DNA from: Chenopodium formosanum
Lineage: Eukaryota; Streptophyta; Magnoliopsida; Caryophyllales; Amaranthaceae
Reading direction: 5' to 3'
Length of the DNA stretch: 64,000 nt
Assembly: GCA_024500155.1 (NCBI GenBank)
Contig: CM044859.1
Location: 48,406,003 to 48,470,002 of the forward strand
Shown: one piece after another, positions 48,730 through 60,370 of the stretch
How the letters are laid out: every line of letters starts with the position of its first letter
How positions within the stretch are numbered: position 1 is the stretch's first letter
The notes under the pieces: generated by a model
Database searches by the model: none
What the model was told of the DNA's origin: nothing
Seen by the model: the letters and a program-made list of their open reading frames with translations, nothing else
Translations under genes and position numbers: made by a program

Positions 48730-49573
48730 TTGCAGGTTTTAGATGATGATGGTGATCCTTTGACTTATTCACACCCAACAACAAAAGATTCAAGTCTTAA
48801 TGTCCTTCCAAAACAGATGAATGGGCAATCATCAATGGTAATTTTAAAAATACTTTCAATTATATTAGTATTCTATTATTTTTGTTTTTGAAAGAATAAT
48901 ATTCTATTATTAATGTTTTATAATATTTTTAGGGTGTTCAAGGTGCCAGTAAAAAGAGAAAAGTACCAGCAAATGATGCTCAAACTTCATCAAGGGAAAA
49001 TACTTACAATTCACAGGTAATCATTTATTTGAATTTTATGCTTAATTATATGAATTTTGTGCTATAGAACCTGATAATTTATTTTACAGCGTATTGGACA
49101 ACAATCTTCAAAGAATAACACTAATACTTCAACTAATGCTTCTCAGACTTAATTCTCAAAATTAATTATTTATGTGAACTTAAAGTTTATTAATATGAAT
49201 TTTATGCAATACCATTTGATCATTTTTTTTAATTTACAGGGTAATGGACGACAACCCTCAAAGAAAAACACTAATACGAGTAAACCTTCTTCATCAAGTC
49301 AATTTGGATATCAAGCTAAAAAAGGAAGTTTTCATTATGAGAACAGCAAATGGTATCAGGTAAATCTGAACAACCTAGTTACGTTTATGAACATTTGCAT
49401 TTTATTTTTGAGCTTATGTGTTTTTGTAATTGTTTTTTATTTTATCTCTTTTTTTTTAGTATTTTGATGCTGGGCGCAATGCTACAAATGAAGGGAGTGA
49501 AGTTGGTGGATCTTCAAATGTTTCACAATATAATGAAATGTTATTCATGTTTGATAAGACAATCAATGTTTAG
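48730..49573 (+). pseudogene. FAR1-type gene 3' exons, copy 3
   Basis: The same five exons as copy 2, ending FDKTINV with TAG at 49571-49573. Here the third exon keeps CAG at 49144-49146 and ends two codons later at TAA. The stop lies 285 bp from the stop of the opposing Ulp1-like gene, so the two genes are convergent. Confidence 0.85.
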
Positions 49574-52500
49574 ATTTTTTAATAATTGACAATTTATTCA
49601 ATTGCCTAAAAGTTGTAACAAAACAAATTATTACTTATTTTCATTTTATAAATGTTTTTGATTTCCAAGAATTAATTTACTGATTTTTTTAATAGAAAGA
49701 TGATCAATTAGCATTATATAAGTGATCTAACAATATATAATAATGAGAGAAATTTCAAATTTAAATGCAAAATATCATGCAAACTGATGTTTTAAGTCAT
49801 AAAAGGAATCCACAACTTTTAAAGTAAGTTTTCTTTGCAAAGTTATTAACTATAAAAATTAATTTGATTCTTCCATCCTTCGTCTTGCAGCCATCTTTAT
49901 TCTGTATGCTTCTCTGTTGGTATTGCTTAATAATATCTCAGCACAATACTTCACTCTTAGCTTTCTGATTTGATCAATCTGGAAAAACGTATGAACGTAG
50001 ATATTTAAAATATGAACAAACACTCTATATAAATGAACATAAATTGAATTTTAAAGGAGTTGAAACCTTACATTATCAGCTTTCAGATCACAAACCCATT
50101 CTACTGAAGGTTCTGATGTGTATGTTTCCATATGCTTCAACAAATAAACACCACAATTCTTATGGTCCCAATTGCTCCTCTAATTCATTTTTATCAAGTT
50201 AGGCTTGAAAGCTTTTATTTCATCCAGTTGTTTTTCATTGTAATTTTCGCTTCTCAAAAACCCTATAAAAGCTTCAAGCTAATTTTGAAAATACACATTC
50301 AATAGTTAGTTATAAGGAATTGAACATTAGAAATAAATTAGTGAAATTCACAGAAAGTTCAAATGAAAAAAGATGAGTATTTAATATTTACCATTTTTAT
50401 GGGAGAGATACCGTATTTGTCTTTTGCTTTCATATTCATGGGAAGCTTTCTGTTATCAATCATATCAACAGTGGCATTATACATGTTGAAGCAAACCAAG
50501 TAGAAGTGGTTAAATGCTGACACTGGGAAAAAGAATTGTTTGACTTCTTTTATTATTTTGATACCGCTGTTTTTCATTTCAATTTGAAGTCAGGAAATGA
50601 ATTTTGAAATTCTTTTTTTCATGTCACCCTCTTTCTTAGCAATGTGGTCTGCGCACACTATCACCTGCATATACATAAAAAGACATATATAAATAAGTAC
50701 CTATATATGAACTTTTAATAAAATATTAATGAACTTCTAGTTCTAATATATAAACTTATAATTAAATATTAAAGAACATGAAATATATATGAACGCTTAA
50801 TAAAATATTAATGAACTTCTAGTTCTAATATATGAACTTACATAAGGAATTGTGCTAAAGTAAATGCTGTTTTTTCGACACTTGTAATTTAAAATTGTAG
50901 CCCAAGCATCAATAATGGAATTGTCAATTTCTTCATCTGTGCCTAGTGTCTTCATTTGAGATATGTTAATACTAGTTTCTCCATCAAAGTACATCACCTC
51001 ACTTCACACGCAATAAACAAACAAAACAATCCATTTTTTAAAAAATGAACAATAAAAATGAATAAAACATATTATTTTATGAACAAGTAAGATAATAATG
51101 AGCAACTTACTTGCTAGGACCATCATTGAATGCATAGTCAGAAATTGTTGCATTCATTGCATTCACATCCTTGAATAAATCTTTGTATTTTACCATGAAT
51201 GGTGATTTGAGACAAGCAGGCAAATTGTGAACTTGTCTTATAGGTCGTTTGCCAATTTTAATTTCACTACATAAAATAACATTGTTAGTTTATAAAAGGT
51301 CAAAATTATGTAAATGGGTTTTTTTTTTTTATTTTTTTTTATTCACCTTGCTATTTTGTCCTTTGACACATTTCTGCAAAACACAGATAATAAGTAAAAG
51401 TAATCAATATGTGAATATAAATGAACAATTTTTTAATATAAATGAACATAAGTTTTTTCCATTTTTTTACCCTGGATTTTTCGATTCTCCTTTAGATCTG
51501 TCAATAGATGAACATAATATAAAACAAAATGAATATTAAACAATAATAGATGAATATATATAGAAAAACAGTATTTTCATGATATAATTTATAAGTTTCA
51601 TAGAATATATAATAATTTTCGATGTCCAAAAAATTTACATTACTTTTTCTAGTTTGTTCATCCAAAAAATTAACATTAGTTTTCTCTTTACATTACATAG
51701 ACTACCTTAGCTAGTTATTACAAAATATATATTATAGTTAGGAGTCACAGTACCCTGCATATTGAAATTCTGGATTCAATGGGTTGTTCAAAATGTCTTC
51801 AAATGTAGGGTCTTAAGTTCTGAACATATGATCAAATTCTGATGCTTCAATCACCGGTTGCTCCTGCATCACACCTGCACTAGTTGCCCCTCCCATACTT
51901 AGCCCGAGGTTCAAATCAATGTTTTGTCCAATTTGTGTCTCAGTTGGATGAACCATTAGACTAGGAGTTTGTTCTTTGTCGATCCCTAAATTCCAAGCAT
52001 TTTGTGGATCGAATGACTCTCTTAATTTCTTCTTCCCCTTTGCCTCTTCTTTTTCTCTTGCTTTCTTTTCAGCTTGTACTTTCTCCAAATACTCCTTTTC
52101 AACCTTATCTAAAGCATTCAAGAAAGAATCTGTTCCAAATAATTCTTCATCTTGACTCAAAATTGAAGGATTTGAAGGATCCTTAAATTTCTTTTGCATA
52201 TAATCTCCCACTGTTTTGTAAAGAAGATTATTTGGGAAAAGCTGTTCAGCATGCTTTATCATTTCACACAATTTTTCACAATTCCCATCCATAGTTCTGA
52301 TCACACTAATAAACTCTTCCATAAATTCCTCCTACAGAATGAACATAGATAACATACATTATGAATATAATGCCTTCAAATATGAAATTAAAATATAAAG
52401 AAATAAAATATAATATCATTATGAAATATGGCTCGTGAAATGATCATACTGTCCAAAATTTTTAACTACTTTTTCATTAAAACCCACTACTGATTGTTAT

Positions 52501-52923
52501 AGTATAATTTTTACACTGACAGTTTATTTCCAAAAAGTTATGAGAAGACCATCAGATTATATAAATTTCCATTAGTAGGAAAAAGGAAAATTTCTAGAAT
52601 AGGAAATTTAATAAGTGAACAACACTATTAGCCATGTAAATTTTACACAGAATTAGAACATAAACAATTCACCTCATGTTGTTCCACCATCAAAACTATG
52701 TTGCCTAGTACAATAATACTAAATCAGAATAAGTTGAAAGGAAAATTATGCTCCCAATATTTTTATATCGTATGCCTTTTGTCCTATCTTTGGCTATATA
52801 TATATGTATCTATCAAGGCCTCCAAACAGATCATGCTGCATTAACAATAAATATTTGTGAAGTATCACTATCCCACAGCCTTCTCCCTCTCAAGGCCGGG
52901 ATCATTAGTGTGATAACAAACTA
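48730..52923. repeat. Tandem block copy 3 of 3 (4,194 bp)
   Basis: Same content and left junction as copy 2. On its right it continues without a break into the upstream intron and 5' exons of the Ulp1-like gene (ACAAACTAGATTAAAA), so this is the copy attached to the gene start. Confidence 0.95.
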
Positions 52924-55900
52924 GATTAAAAATAAGCATTCAAACTAGATTAAAAATAAACATTGAATAATATAGGTAAATTTCCTAATCAATCCTTGGC
53001 CATTGGTATATTAGTACATTCTTCTTTTGTTGTTTTCCTTTTGATTTCAACTCTAGGCAAAATATTACCTAATCCAACTCCATGGCTCTCCAACTTCATC
53101 CTTTCGACCACAATATCCTTTGTCCATATAGATATGATAGGAGGAGTTCTTGGTGGCATGATGCTTTTCTTTTGAATGCGATCAAAGTAAAACAACTGAA
53201 AAAAAAAAATACAGAAAAAAAAAATCATCAATTAGCATATATAATAGAATGAATGTAAAATTAAAAAAATAAATATATATAAATTACATAAAGTGAACAT
53301 ATGCATATAGAAAGTGAAAATTAGTTGTATTGAATTTATAGGCTCATGTTTATATGCATTACTTGTATACAAAATCTGAACATACCAATCAATGAACATA
53401 CCAAAATATGAACATGAATATACGCATGAACATATCCATTCCAAATATGAATATATGTATACAAAATATGAACATGAATATTCTCCATGTATATGAACAT
53501 ACAAAATATGAACATACCTATCAATGAACATGAACATAACCATTCAAATAATGAATATAAGGATAAAAAATAATGAATATACGCATAAAAATAATGAATA
53601 TAATAAAAATATGAACATAGTATATATGGAAATGAAAATAATAGCATATACCAGAAGAAAAGGCAAAGGTCCTTTGTAAAACCCTTTCGGATTCAATTTC
53701 CAAGAACTGCTTGTATCCATTAAGCTATCAAGGACATACTTGCACCAATTGTATTCCTTGATTTCAAACACATTCTTAATTGAGAACAGAAACTTGTAGT
53801 GCAAGTGTATGCTTTGGCTGCTTTTCATGAAGCAATTTACAGCCAACACAATGAAATTGATAATGAAGATTTCATCAACTTCACCATTGTTCACTTTTGC
53901 AGGTTCTGTGTTCATTTCCAGTTTCCTTTTGTTCATCTTTGCTTTCATGATTTCCATCTTTTTCTCTTTTTCTTCCTCAGACTCATATTTTTTCAGAACA
54001 TTGTGTGTTTTAGGGCTACCAGACACAACACCCCAATATTTCCTCCATCTAGTCAAAGGAGTCTCTTCTTGTTCCTCATCTTCTACCTCCTTCACTTCTT
54101 TCTCCCCTCTCGGGATTCCATACACAACTTCAACATCTTCTTCACAAACAACAATAGACTTGTTGTACGGAAGATAAAGTGTGCGGCTATTCTCTTCAAA
54201 ACAATGCATAAGCCAAGTAGAAAATGATTGGTCATTTTGTGGAAGATTTACATCGAGTAAAGATCCAAATCCCATGTCAATAATTGCTTGCTTTTGAGAA
54301 GGGATCAAATTTGATGCAAATGTCATGAATTTGAAATGCCCAACCCTCACTTGCAACTTACCATAATCATCCAAATCTTCAGCATCATCAAGATTTACCA
54401 CCTCATGTACATCTTCATTTGCATCTCTCTTTCTTTTTTTATGTGCTTTCTCATTTTTTACACCATCAACTTTCTCACTTTGTTTCCCCTTCACCACCTT
54501 AACTTTTTCAGTTTTCAGAGTTTCCTTCTCTTTCACACCTCCATCTTTCTCATTGTTTTTTTGTGTCTTTGAGTTTTGCTTGTTCTGTTGATCTTTAGCT
54601 GTACTCTTGCTTGAGGAGGCTTCCGAACAGTTGTTTGATGATTTCTTTTTTTGTTGCAATATGCTTCACCCTAATAGAATAAATGTAAAGTTTTAAAAAA
54701 TGAATATATAATTTACATAAAGTGAACATATGCATATAGAAAGTGAAAATAAGTTGTTTTGAAAGTATAGGCTCATGTTTATATGCATTACTTGTAAGGT
54801 GAACATATGAACATATGCTATTTCAAATGTGAACATAAAAATTCAAAATATGAACATACCAATCAATGAACATGAACATAACCACTCAAAAAATGAATAT
54901 AAGTATACAAATAATGAATATATGTATATAAATAATGAATATAAGCATTGCTTCCTTTGGATTATGCATTTTAAAATGTGAACATGCAACATGCTATGAA
55001 TATAGTGTTCTCAAACATGAACATGAAACATGATGTGAATAAGTTTCTACCCTTTTTCCCGCTCTTTTATCCTACACCCCACAACTCCTAATCCCACACC
55101 ACTCCACTAACTAATGAATATACGCATAAAAATAATTAATATCCCTTTAACATAGTTGAATATGAATATATATATATTTACAATGTGAACATAAGCATTT
55201 CATACCTTTTTTTTGGTAACTCTGTTGCTTTTGATTGAACCTTTTGTGCTTCCAAGGTTTTTCTGGTTGTTTTTCCCCTTCTTTTCTTGCATCTTTTGAT
55301 CGTTCTTGTGGTTGTTTTTCTCTTTCTTTTGGTGGTTTGACTTCATCGTTAACTTTGAGAAAAAATTGTGTAAAACAGTGAGCTTTATGAGGTAACTTCA
55401 TATCTTTAAATCTATCAAATTCATTTGATGAAGGGTCGACATGCATTTGAATCTTAACCTACCAGTCTTTGTGGAGAGGTTATATATAATTTCTAGTAAA
55501 AATATAAAACAAGGAGTGATCACATAACTACTAAAACATGCAACAACAAAGTGATATTGGACATTTGATTGGTGGAAACTGATGTTTTGGTAGGGATTTT
55601 AAAGAGTTTGTAGCCAATGAAAGACAAAGATCGAGAAGCACATTCATGGGCAGCTATTGTATCAGAGTTTTTGGTGATAAAAATAGGTTTGCAACCATTA
55701 AAATAAACTGATGGAATGCTACACATTAGTCAGCTTATTCATAGATTACCAGCTAAAATCATTAGTTAAGTGGTTCAAACCAATAAACAAATAAAATCAC
55801 AAAGACTTAATTGCTTCAAATAAAGACTTGATTGCACATTATTGAGTAAAAAGTTGTGTAAATAAATAATAATAAGCAGATCTTTTATTATTATATGAGT

Positions 55901-57085
55901 AACTTGTTCTTAATCTTTCCGATTCTGACATGTACTATAATGTGCCTTTAGTTCATATATTATGAATGCATAATAAGAAGCCATTACATGGAGTTATAAT
56001 TCAGTGCATATTTTGTGAATATAGTGTGCCTTTAGTTCATATATTATAAATGTTGTGAATATAGTGTTCTCAAACATGAACATCACTATTCCAAATATAT
56101 TATTCATTGCATATTTTGCTACCCTTTTTCCCGCTCTTTTATCCTACACCCCACAACTCCTAATCCTACACCACTCCAATCACTCACCAACACTCCCCTG
56201 TTCCATACTTCATCTCCCTCCTCAAGAAAATAACAAAAAATACCAACATAAATTCAAATTCACTAAAATATACAAACATTGTTTTGAATTTTAATTTTCG
56301 TACAAAATTTCAGACATAATTCACTAAAAAATTCACCAAAAAATATAAACATTTGCACTTAATTTCGGACAAAATTGACTAAAAAATACAAATATTTGCA
56401 CTGAATTTCGGACAAAATTCACCATAAAATCCACCAAACAACAACAAACATGAAAATTAGGATCAAAACATGAAAATTCACTAAAAAAAAAAAAATCAAT
56501 ATACCTGTTGTTTTGATTTTCCTCTTCTTCAACAACTTGTTTCGAAATCTCATTGAGTAATTTCGGATCTATAGTAGGACTCTTTGCCACTTTCTTCTTT
56601 TTGGTGCCAAACATTTTATTTAGCGGCCTATTCAAGAAAATTAGGGTTTCTATCAACAATTTATATTCATAATTACAATTTAACACCACAATGAAATTTT
56701 AATTTATAGAAATAGCAATAAAAAAATAAACATCTAAACTTACATATCTTCTTGATTTCCAGTAGATTTTGAAGCATTTTTTGTTTTTCTACAAAAACAA
56801 TTGAATTACATGCGTTAGTTTATGAATTCACCCACAACCAACAATTAATCTAAACAAGTTTTTACAAAGAAAAGAGAAAAAAAATGTAACAAACTAATCT
56901 AAACAATTTTTCATATAATCTAACACAAATTTCATAGTTACGAAAAATTGAATTTCGAAAAACAGAGTTTCGAATGTTTCAGATGAAAATTCACTAAAAA
57001 ATGTAAATTTTGGGCAAAATTCAGTGCAAATATACCTCTTCTTTGGATGATCCTTCTGATTTTGCATTTCATCTCTTATGTCCAT
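49859..57085 (-). pseudogene. Ulp1-like cysteine protease gene, full length with stops
   Basis: The reverse-strand gene starts with ATG at 57085 (MDIRDEMQNQKDHPKKR). Exons seen: 57085-57036, 56788-56744, 56627-56505, about 55458-55206, 54665-53652, about 53202-53069, about 52336-51737, then small exons to 49859. N-terminal exons are Lys-rich (KKRKRDANED: likely nuclear). The 54665 exon has a plant-transposon domain of PMD/DUF1985 type (FKFMTFASNLIPSQKQAIID, VVYGIPRG). The protease has His at 50506-50508 (FNHFYLV), Asp at 50455-50457 (VDMIDNR) and Cys at 50153-50155 (KNCGVYLL), the C48 triad that cleaves SUMO-type conjugates. Damage in this copy: TAA at 51813-51815 (CAA in copies 1 and 2) and TAG at 50180-50182 (TGG in copies 1 and 2). 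One junction (56505 to 55458) does not keep phase, so a small exon may be missing. Otherwise the gene is complete. Confidence 0.85.
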
Positions 57086-57293
57086 TGTGATTTTTCCAGA
57101 TTTTTAGAGAGAGAATATGAACTAGAGGAGAGAGAAAATAAGAGAGCAGAAGAAAGGTTTGAATAGAAGTGGCGTTACTTCAATGTGGGTGGGGTATTAA
57201 ATTTTCCGTGTTTTAGGGCCAATTGTATTGTAATTACCATGTTTTTAGTTTTAGGGCCTTTTTTAGTTGGGTTGGGGGTAATTGGGCTGCTGT
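57086..57293. other. Leader and right edge of the composite element
   Basis: A GA-rich leader of the Ulp1-like gene (on the minus strand CTCTCTCTAAAAATC) is followed outward by T/G-rich DNA (GGGTTGGGGGTAATTGGG). No terminal inverted repeat is convincing. Confidence 0.4.
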
Positions 57294-57639
57294 TACACCT
57301 ATCTAAGGTGCACAAGGGTGCACCTTAGACCAATTGGAAGTTATGGCCAATTTACTAAACTGGGCCTGGTTTGAGCCTTATATGCGGCCCAATGATCTAG
57401 GAGAGGTCCTAATATGATTTATCATTCCTAATGCAATTAGAAATGGTTTTTAGTCTTTTAGATTCTTCTAGAAGGTTCTTTTCATTCCCAATTCAATTAG
57501 CATTGATAAATTGACTTTTGTTGACTTTTCAGATTTTTTAATTAAAATCAAATAGCATTTTTGAGGAAAATATACGATTTTATCCTCCTGTACGGCAAAA
57601 CTTATCTGATTTGAGAAAGCGCGTCAAAAACAAGCTTGG

Positions 57640-57745
57640 CGCCTGGAGCTAGGCCTGGCGCCAGCCATTGGCGCCTAGCGCTAGTGTTGGTGCCTGGCGC
57701 CAGTCTTCCAGGGTTGGCGCCAGCTCTGTTTTTCGTGCGCCAATA
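57640..57745. repeat. Cluster of TGGCGCC words in the Ogre LTR
   Basis: GGCGCC or near variants occur about eight times in about 100 bp (TTGGCGCCTGG, CCTGGCGCCAGCC, TTGGCGCCTAGCGCTAG), mostly as TGGCGCCA palindromes. The cluster lies about 40-140 bp before the TATA box. Confidence 0.8.
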
Positions 57746-57783
57746 CTCTGTTTTATTATTTTATCTTTTTGGCTGATTTTCTC

Positions 57784-57790
57784 TATAAAT
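57784..57790 (+). promoter_or_regulatory. TATA box of the autonomous Ogre LTR
   Basis: CTCTATAAATAACG occupies the place of the TATA boxes in LTR 1 and LTR 2, about 230 bp before the conserved GTGAAAGGTTTA block. Confidence 0.6.
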
Positions 57791-59050
57791 AACGACGTAA
57801 AAACTCCATTTTCATTCGTCAACAATCAATTTTAATTAATATTCACTTACAATCAGTTTTCATTCGCAATCATTAATTCTCTCTCATTCTCTCTTAATCA
57901 TTCATTCATCTCTTTCTCTCTCTTTTTCTAAACCTAGTCTTTTGCATACAAAATTCCGCATTCACAAGATTTAGAAACACCTAGCCATATTCGAAGTTGC
58001 CTTCGCCCTAGACGTGAAAGGTTTATTTTCTGAGGGTTTGGTCCCAAATCTCTATTTCAATTATTTAATTTAATTGTTTGTTTATTATTTTCCTTGAATT
58101 TATTAGAAAGAGGTACGAGGCATCAAAGTAAGTGTTTTAATGGTTTTTAATTGATGTTATGATATAGAAATCATGTTTAAATTGTTATTATGATATTCCT
58201 AGTATCATGTCTAGAGTAATTTTAATATCAAATATGCTTATTATGATTCCTCCGATGCTTCCTATTCTTTTCCTAATATTTATGATTGCTAGTATCATGT
58301 TAGGGTTAAAGATTTGATTTTTATTGCTTAGTGACATGCTAGGGTTTATTATTAATCTTGTTAGTATCATTCCTAGGATATTGTTATTGTTATGCTTTAA
58401 TATTAACATGAACATGATTATGATTATAATTGTTATAATTTATGATGATTATGAATATTATTATCATTTTGATGATGATTATTTTATCTATGATGATATT
58501 ATGATTATTATTTAGAGATTATTATTATGACTGTTATAATGATGATTATAATTTATTATGATTATTATGTTGCTTGATTTTCGTTGTTATTTCTTGATCA
58601 CGCCTTTTTATGCATGTTTAAAGGGTATTGGTACTTGGAATCACGCTTAATAAGATATTTAATAATCTTGTTATGGTTAATTGTGATTATAATTTCAAGT
58701 GATTGCCAATAATAGTTTATTTGTGCATTAATATTCAACCAACATAGATAAACAGGTTTAGGTTAAACCTAATGATTGCATGTTAGTTAGAAAACGCACA
58801 TGAATACAATCTGAATAAAGTAGAGACCTGTTATTAGGGCAGGTTCAATCTCTTTTAGGTTGGATTTGTACCTTCATCCCTGAACCCTTATTTGGTTCTA
58901 GACCTTATGGATTTGATGATCTCTTGGATCGTTAAGGGGTGTAACCTTCACCTCGTGAATGATTTACAAGTTCCTAAAACTTGTTGGCGACTCTTTTGCT
59001 CTATCTTCTACACGTAGGAAATTTGAGAAATATCTTTCACAACTAGGACC

Positions 59051-60370
59051 GAAATAACACCGCGTGAAACCGGAAAATTTTATCGAGCACAGACAGTTGC
59101 TGAGGCATGTGGGAAGTAGCGCCAGGGGCCTGAGCTTGGCGCCAACATTTTAGCCGTAGCACCAGACGCCAGTATTGGCGCCAGACACTACAGTTAAAAG
59201 CTGGTGCCAGTCTCTGATTGCTGGCGCCAACCCCAATATCGAGCCTGAAATATGCGTTCTAATTTCGACTGGTTTTTCGTATTGTTTGCTCGATCCTACT
59301 TCCTGATTGAATTTTTTTTTTCTCACTTTTTTGAAACCCATATGTTTTCTACATATGGACATAACCCATTGGGAATTCATGCTCCATCTACCCGATTGAA
59401 CGCTCCGTGCAACAAAGGGTACATCCGAGAATGTTGAATTCACCAAACCATGGAAGCGAGTTTTTTTCTAAAACTCGCGGTGCCTCATCCACTCGCGCCA
59501 ACCCTTCACGGTTAGGCTTCCGCGCGGTGCATCCGGACAATCAACCATGGACCCTCTATTGACTAAACCATATCCCGAACTTTAGAGAACTAGAGCCATG
59601 GTTAGGTTGCGAACTCATTGCATCATATTGTGCCTACTTGACTAATTGTGCATTATTTGTTGTGCATATATATTATGATTTCTCTTAACTGTTTGTTGAC
59701 TTGTGCTAAGATTAAATAAATTAATGACCTAAAGAACTTTGTCTAATTAATTAATTAATTAATTAATTAATTAATTTGAGTCAATAAAGTCTAATATTTT
59801 AATCGGAATTGACCTAGTACGACTTTAGGCATACCCCAATTGACTAATAACACCGAAAACAATCCCAGATCGAAGCTCCAATATTGGCGCCAAGGTCTGA
59901 GCTGTAGCGCCACACTCAGTGTGGCGCCTGGCGACAACTCAGTCGTCTGGCACCAAGCTCCACAGTGCGACGCCATTCCTGTCGTTTGGCCGACAGTTCG
60001 GATTATTGGTCGAGTCATCACCTAGGGTCTAATTAATTAGTTTGCTAATTAATTTGGTTGAGTTTTGCTGTCAATAGTACTTGTTTGCTTCGTTAATCGA
60101 GTTTAAGCACTAAGTCCCACGGTCTTACACAAGAGTCCAAGCATGTCACTTACACTCAACGCACACACCAATACACATACTTTGACCATGTCTAAGAGGG
60201 TCTTACATGCGCGTTTTTTCCGTCATTTTTTTAGGGGGTAAGTCGGATATTAATCCTCCAATTAAAATATATGTACATTATTTTTGCCAAAAATATGCAC
60301 CCATTTTTCGACTTCCGTACCCATTTTTTATTTATTCTCTTTTTATTTCCTTAAAATAAACCGTAAAGTC
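59051..60370 (+). other. 5' leader of the autonomous Ogre element
   Basis: No long coding frame. Two more clusters of TGGCGCC words lie at about 59115-59240 and 59880-59985. Leader blocks shared with the non-autonomous element (CAAACCATGG, GGTTGCGAACT, CATTGCATCAT) stand in the same order. A TTAA microsatellite is at about 59748-59776. Ogre elements usually carry an extra ORF1 before gag; none is seen here. Confidence 0.55.

Larger units (their letters stand above)
28298..57293. mobile_element. Composite FAR1/Ulp1 transposable element (~29 kb) nested in an Ogre LTR
   Basis: This is the DNA between the two halves of the Ogre LTR. It contains one FAR1-type MULE transposase gene on the plus strand and one Ulp1-like protease gene on the minus strand, tail to tail, plus an internal triplication and a retroelement array. 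TACACCTA occurs at both borders (28290-28297 and 57294-57301) and is a candidate target duplication, close to the 9 bp usual for MULEs. An alternative is AGGTGCAC a few bases further in. Clear terminal inverted repeats are not visible; only a weak match (AACGCAGTAGAATTA against AACAGCAGCCCAATTA, read inward) was seen. Removing the array and extra repeats gives an ancestral element of roughly 12-13 kb. Confidence 0.7.
57294..59050 (+). repeat. Ogre-type 5' LTR, right part
   Basis: It continues the LTR cut at 28297. Blocks shared in order with LTR 1 include AAGTTATGGCCAA, GGCCCAATGATC, a TATA box (57784-57790), GTGAAAGGTTTA with TGAGGGTTTGG (58014-58042), AATCACGCTTAATAAGAT, and GGGGTGTAACCTTCAC with TTTACAAGTTCC near 58970. 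Left and right parts sum to about 2.06 kb, matching the 2.03 kb LTRs at 33166 and 39516. The exact 3' border and primer binding site could not be found; they may be altered or deleted. Confidence 0.75.

Noticed and set aside
53799..54227. Plus-strand open frames of 122-142 residues, rich in Phe and Ser
   Set aside because: They are antisense shadows of the Lys/Glu-rich exon of the Ulp1-like gene on the other strand.
58188..58515. Overlapping Ile/Asn-rich frames on both strands
   Set aside because: They arise from the ATGATTATTATT-rich part of the Ogre LTR; composition alone explains them.
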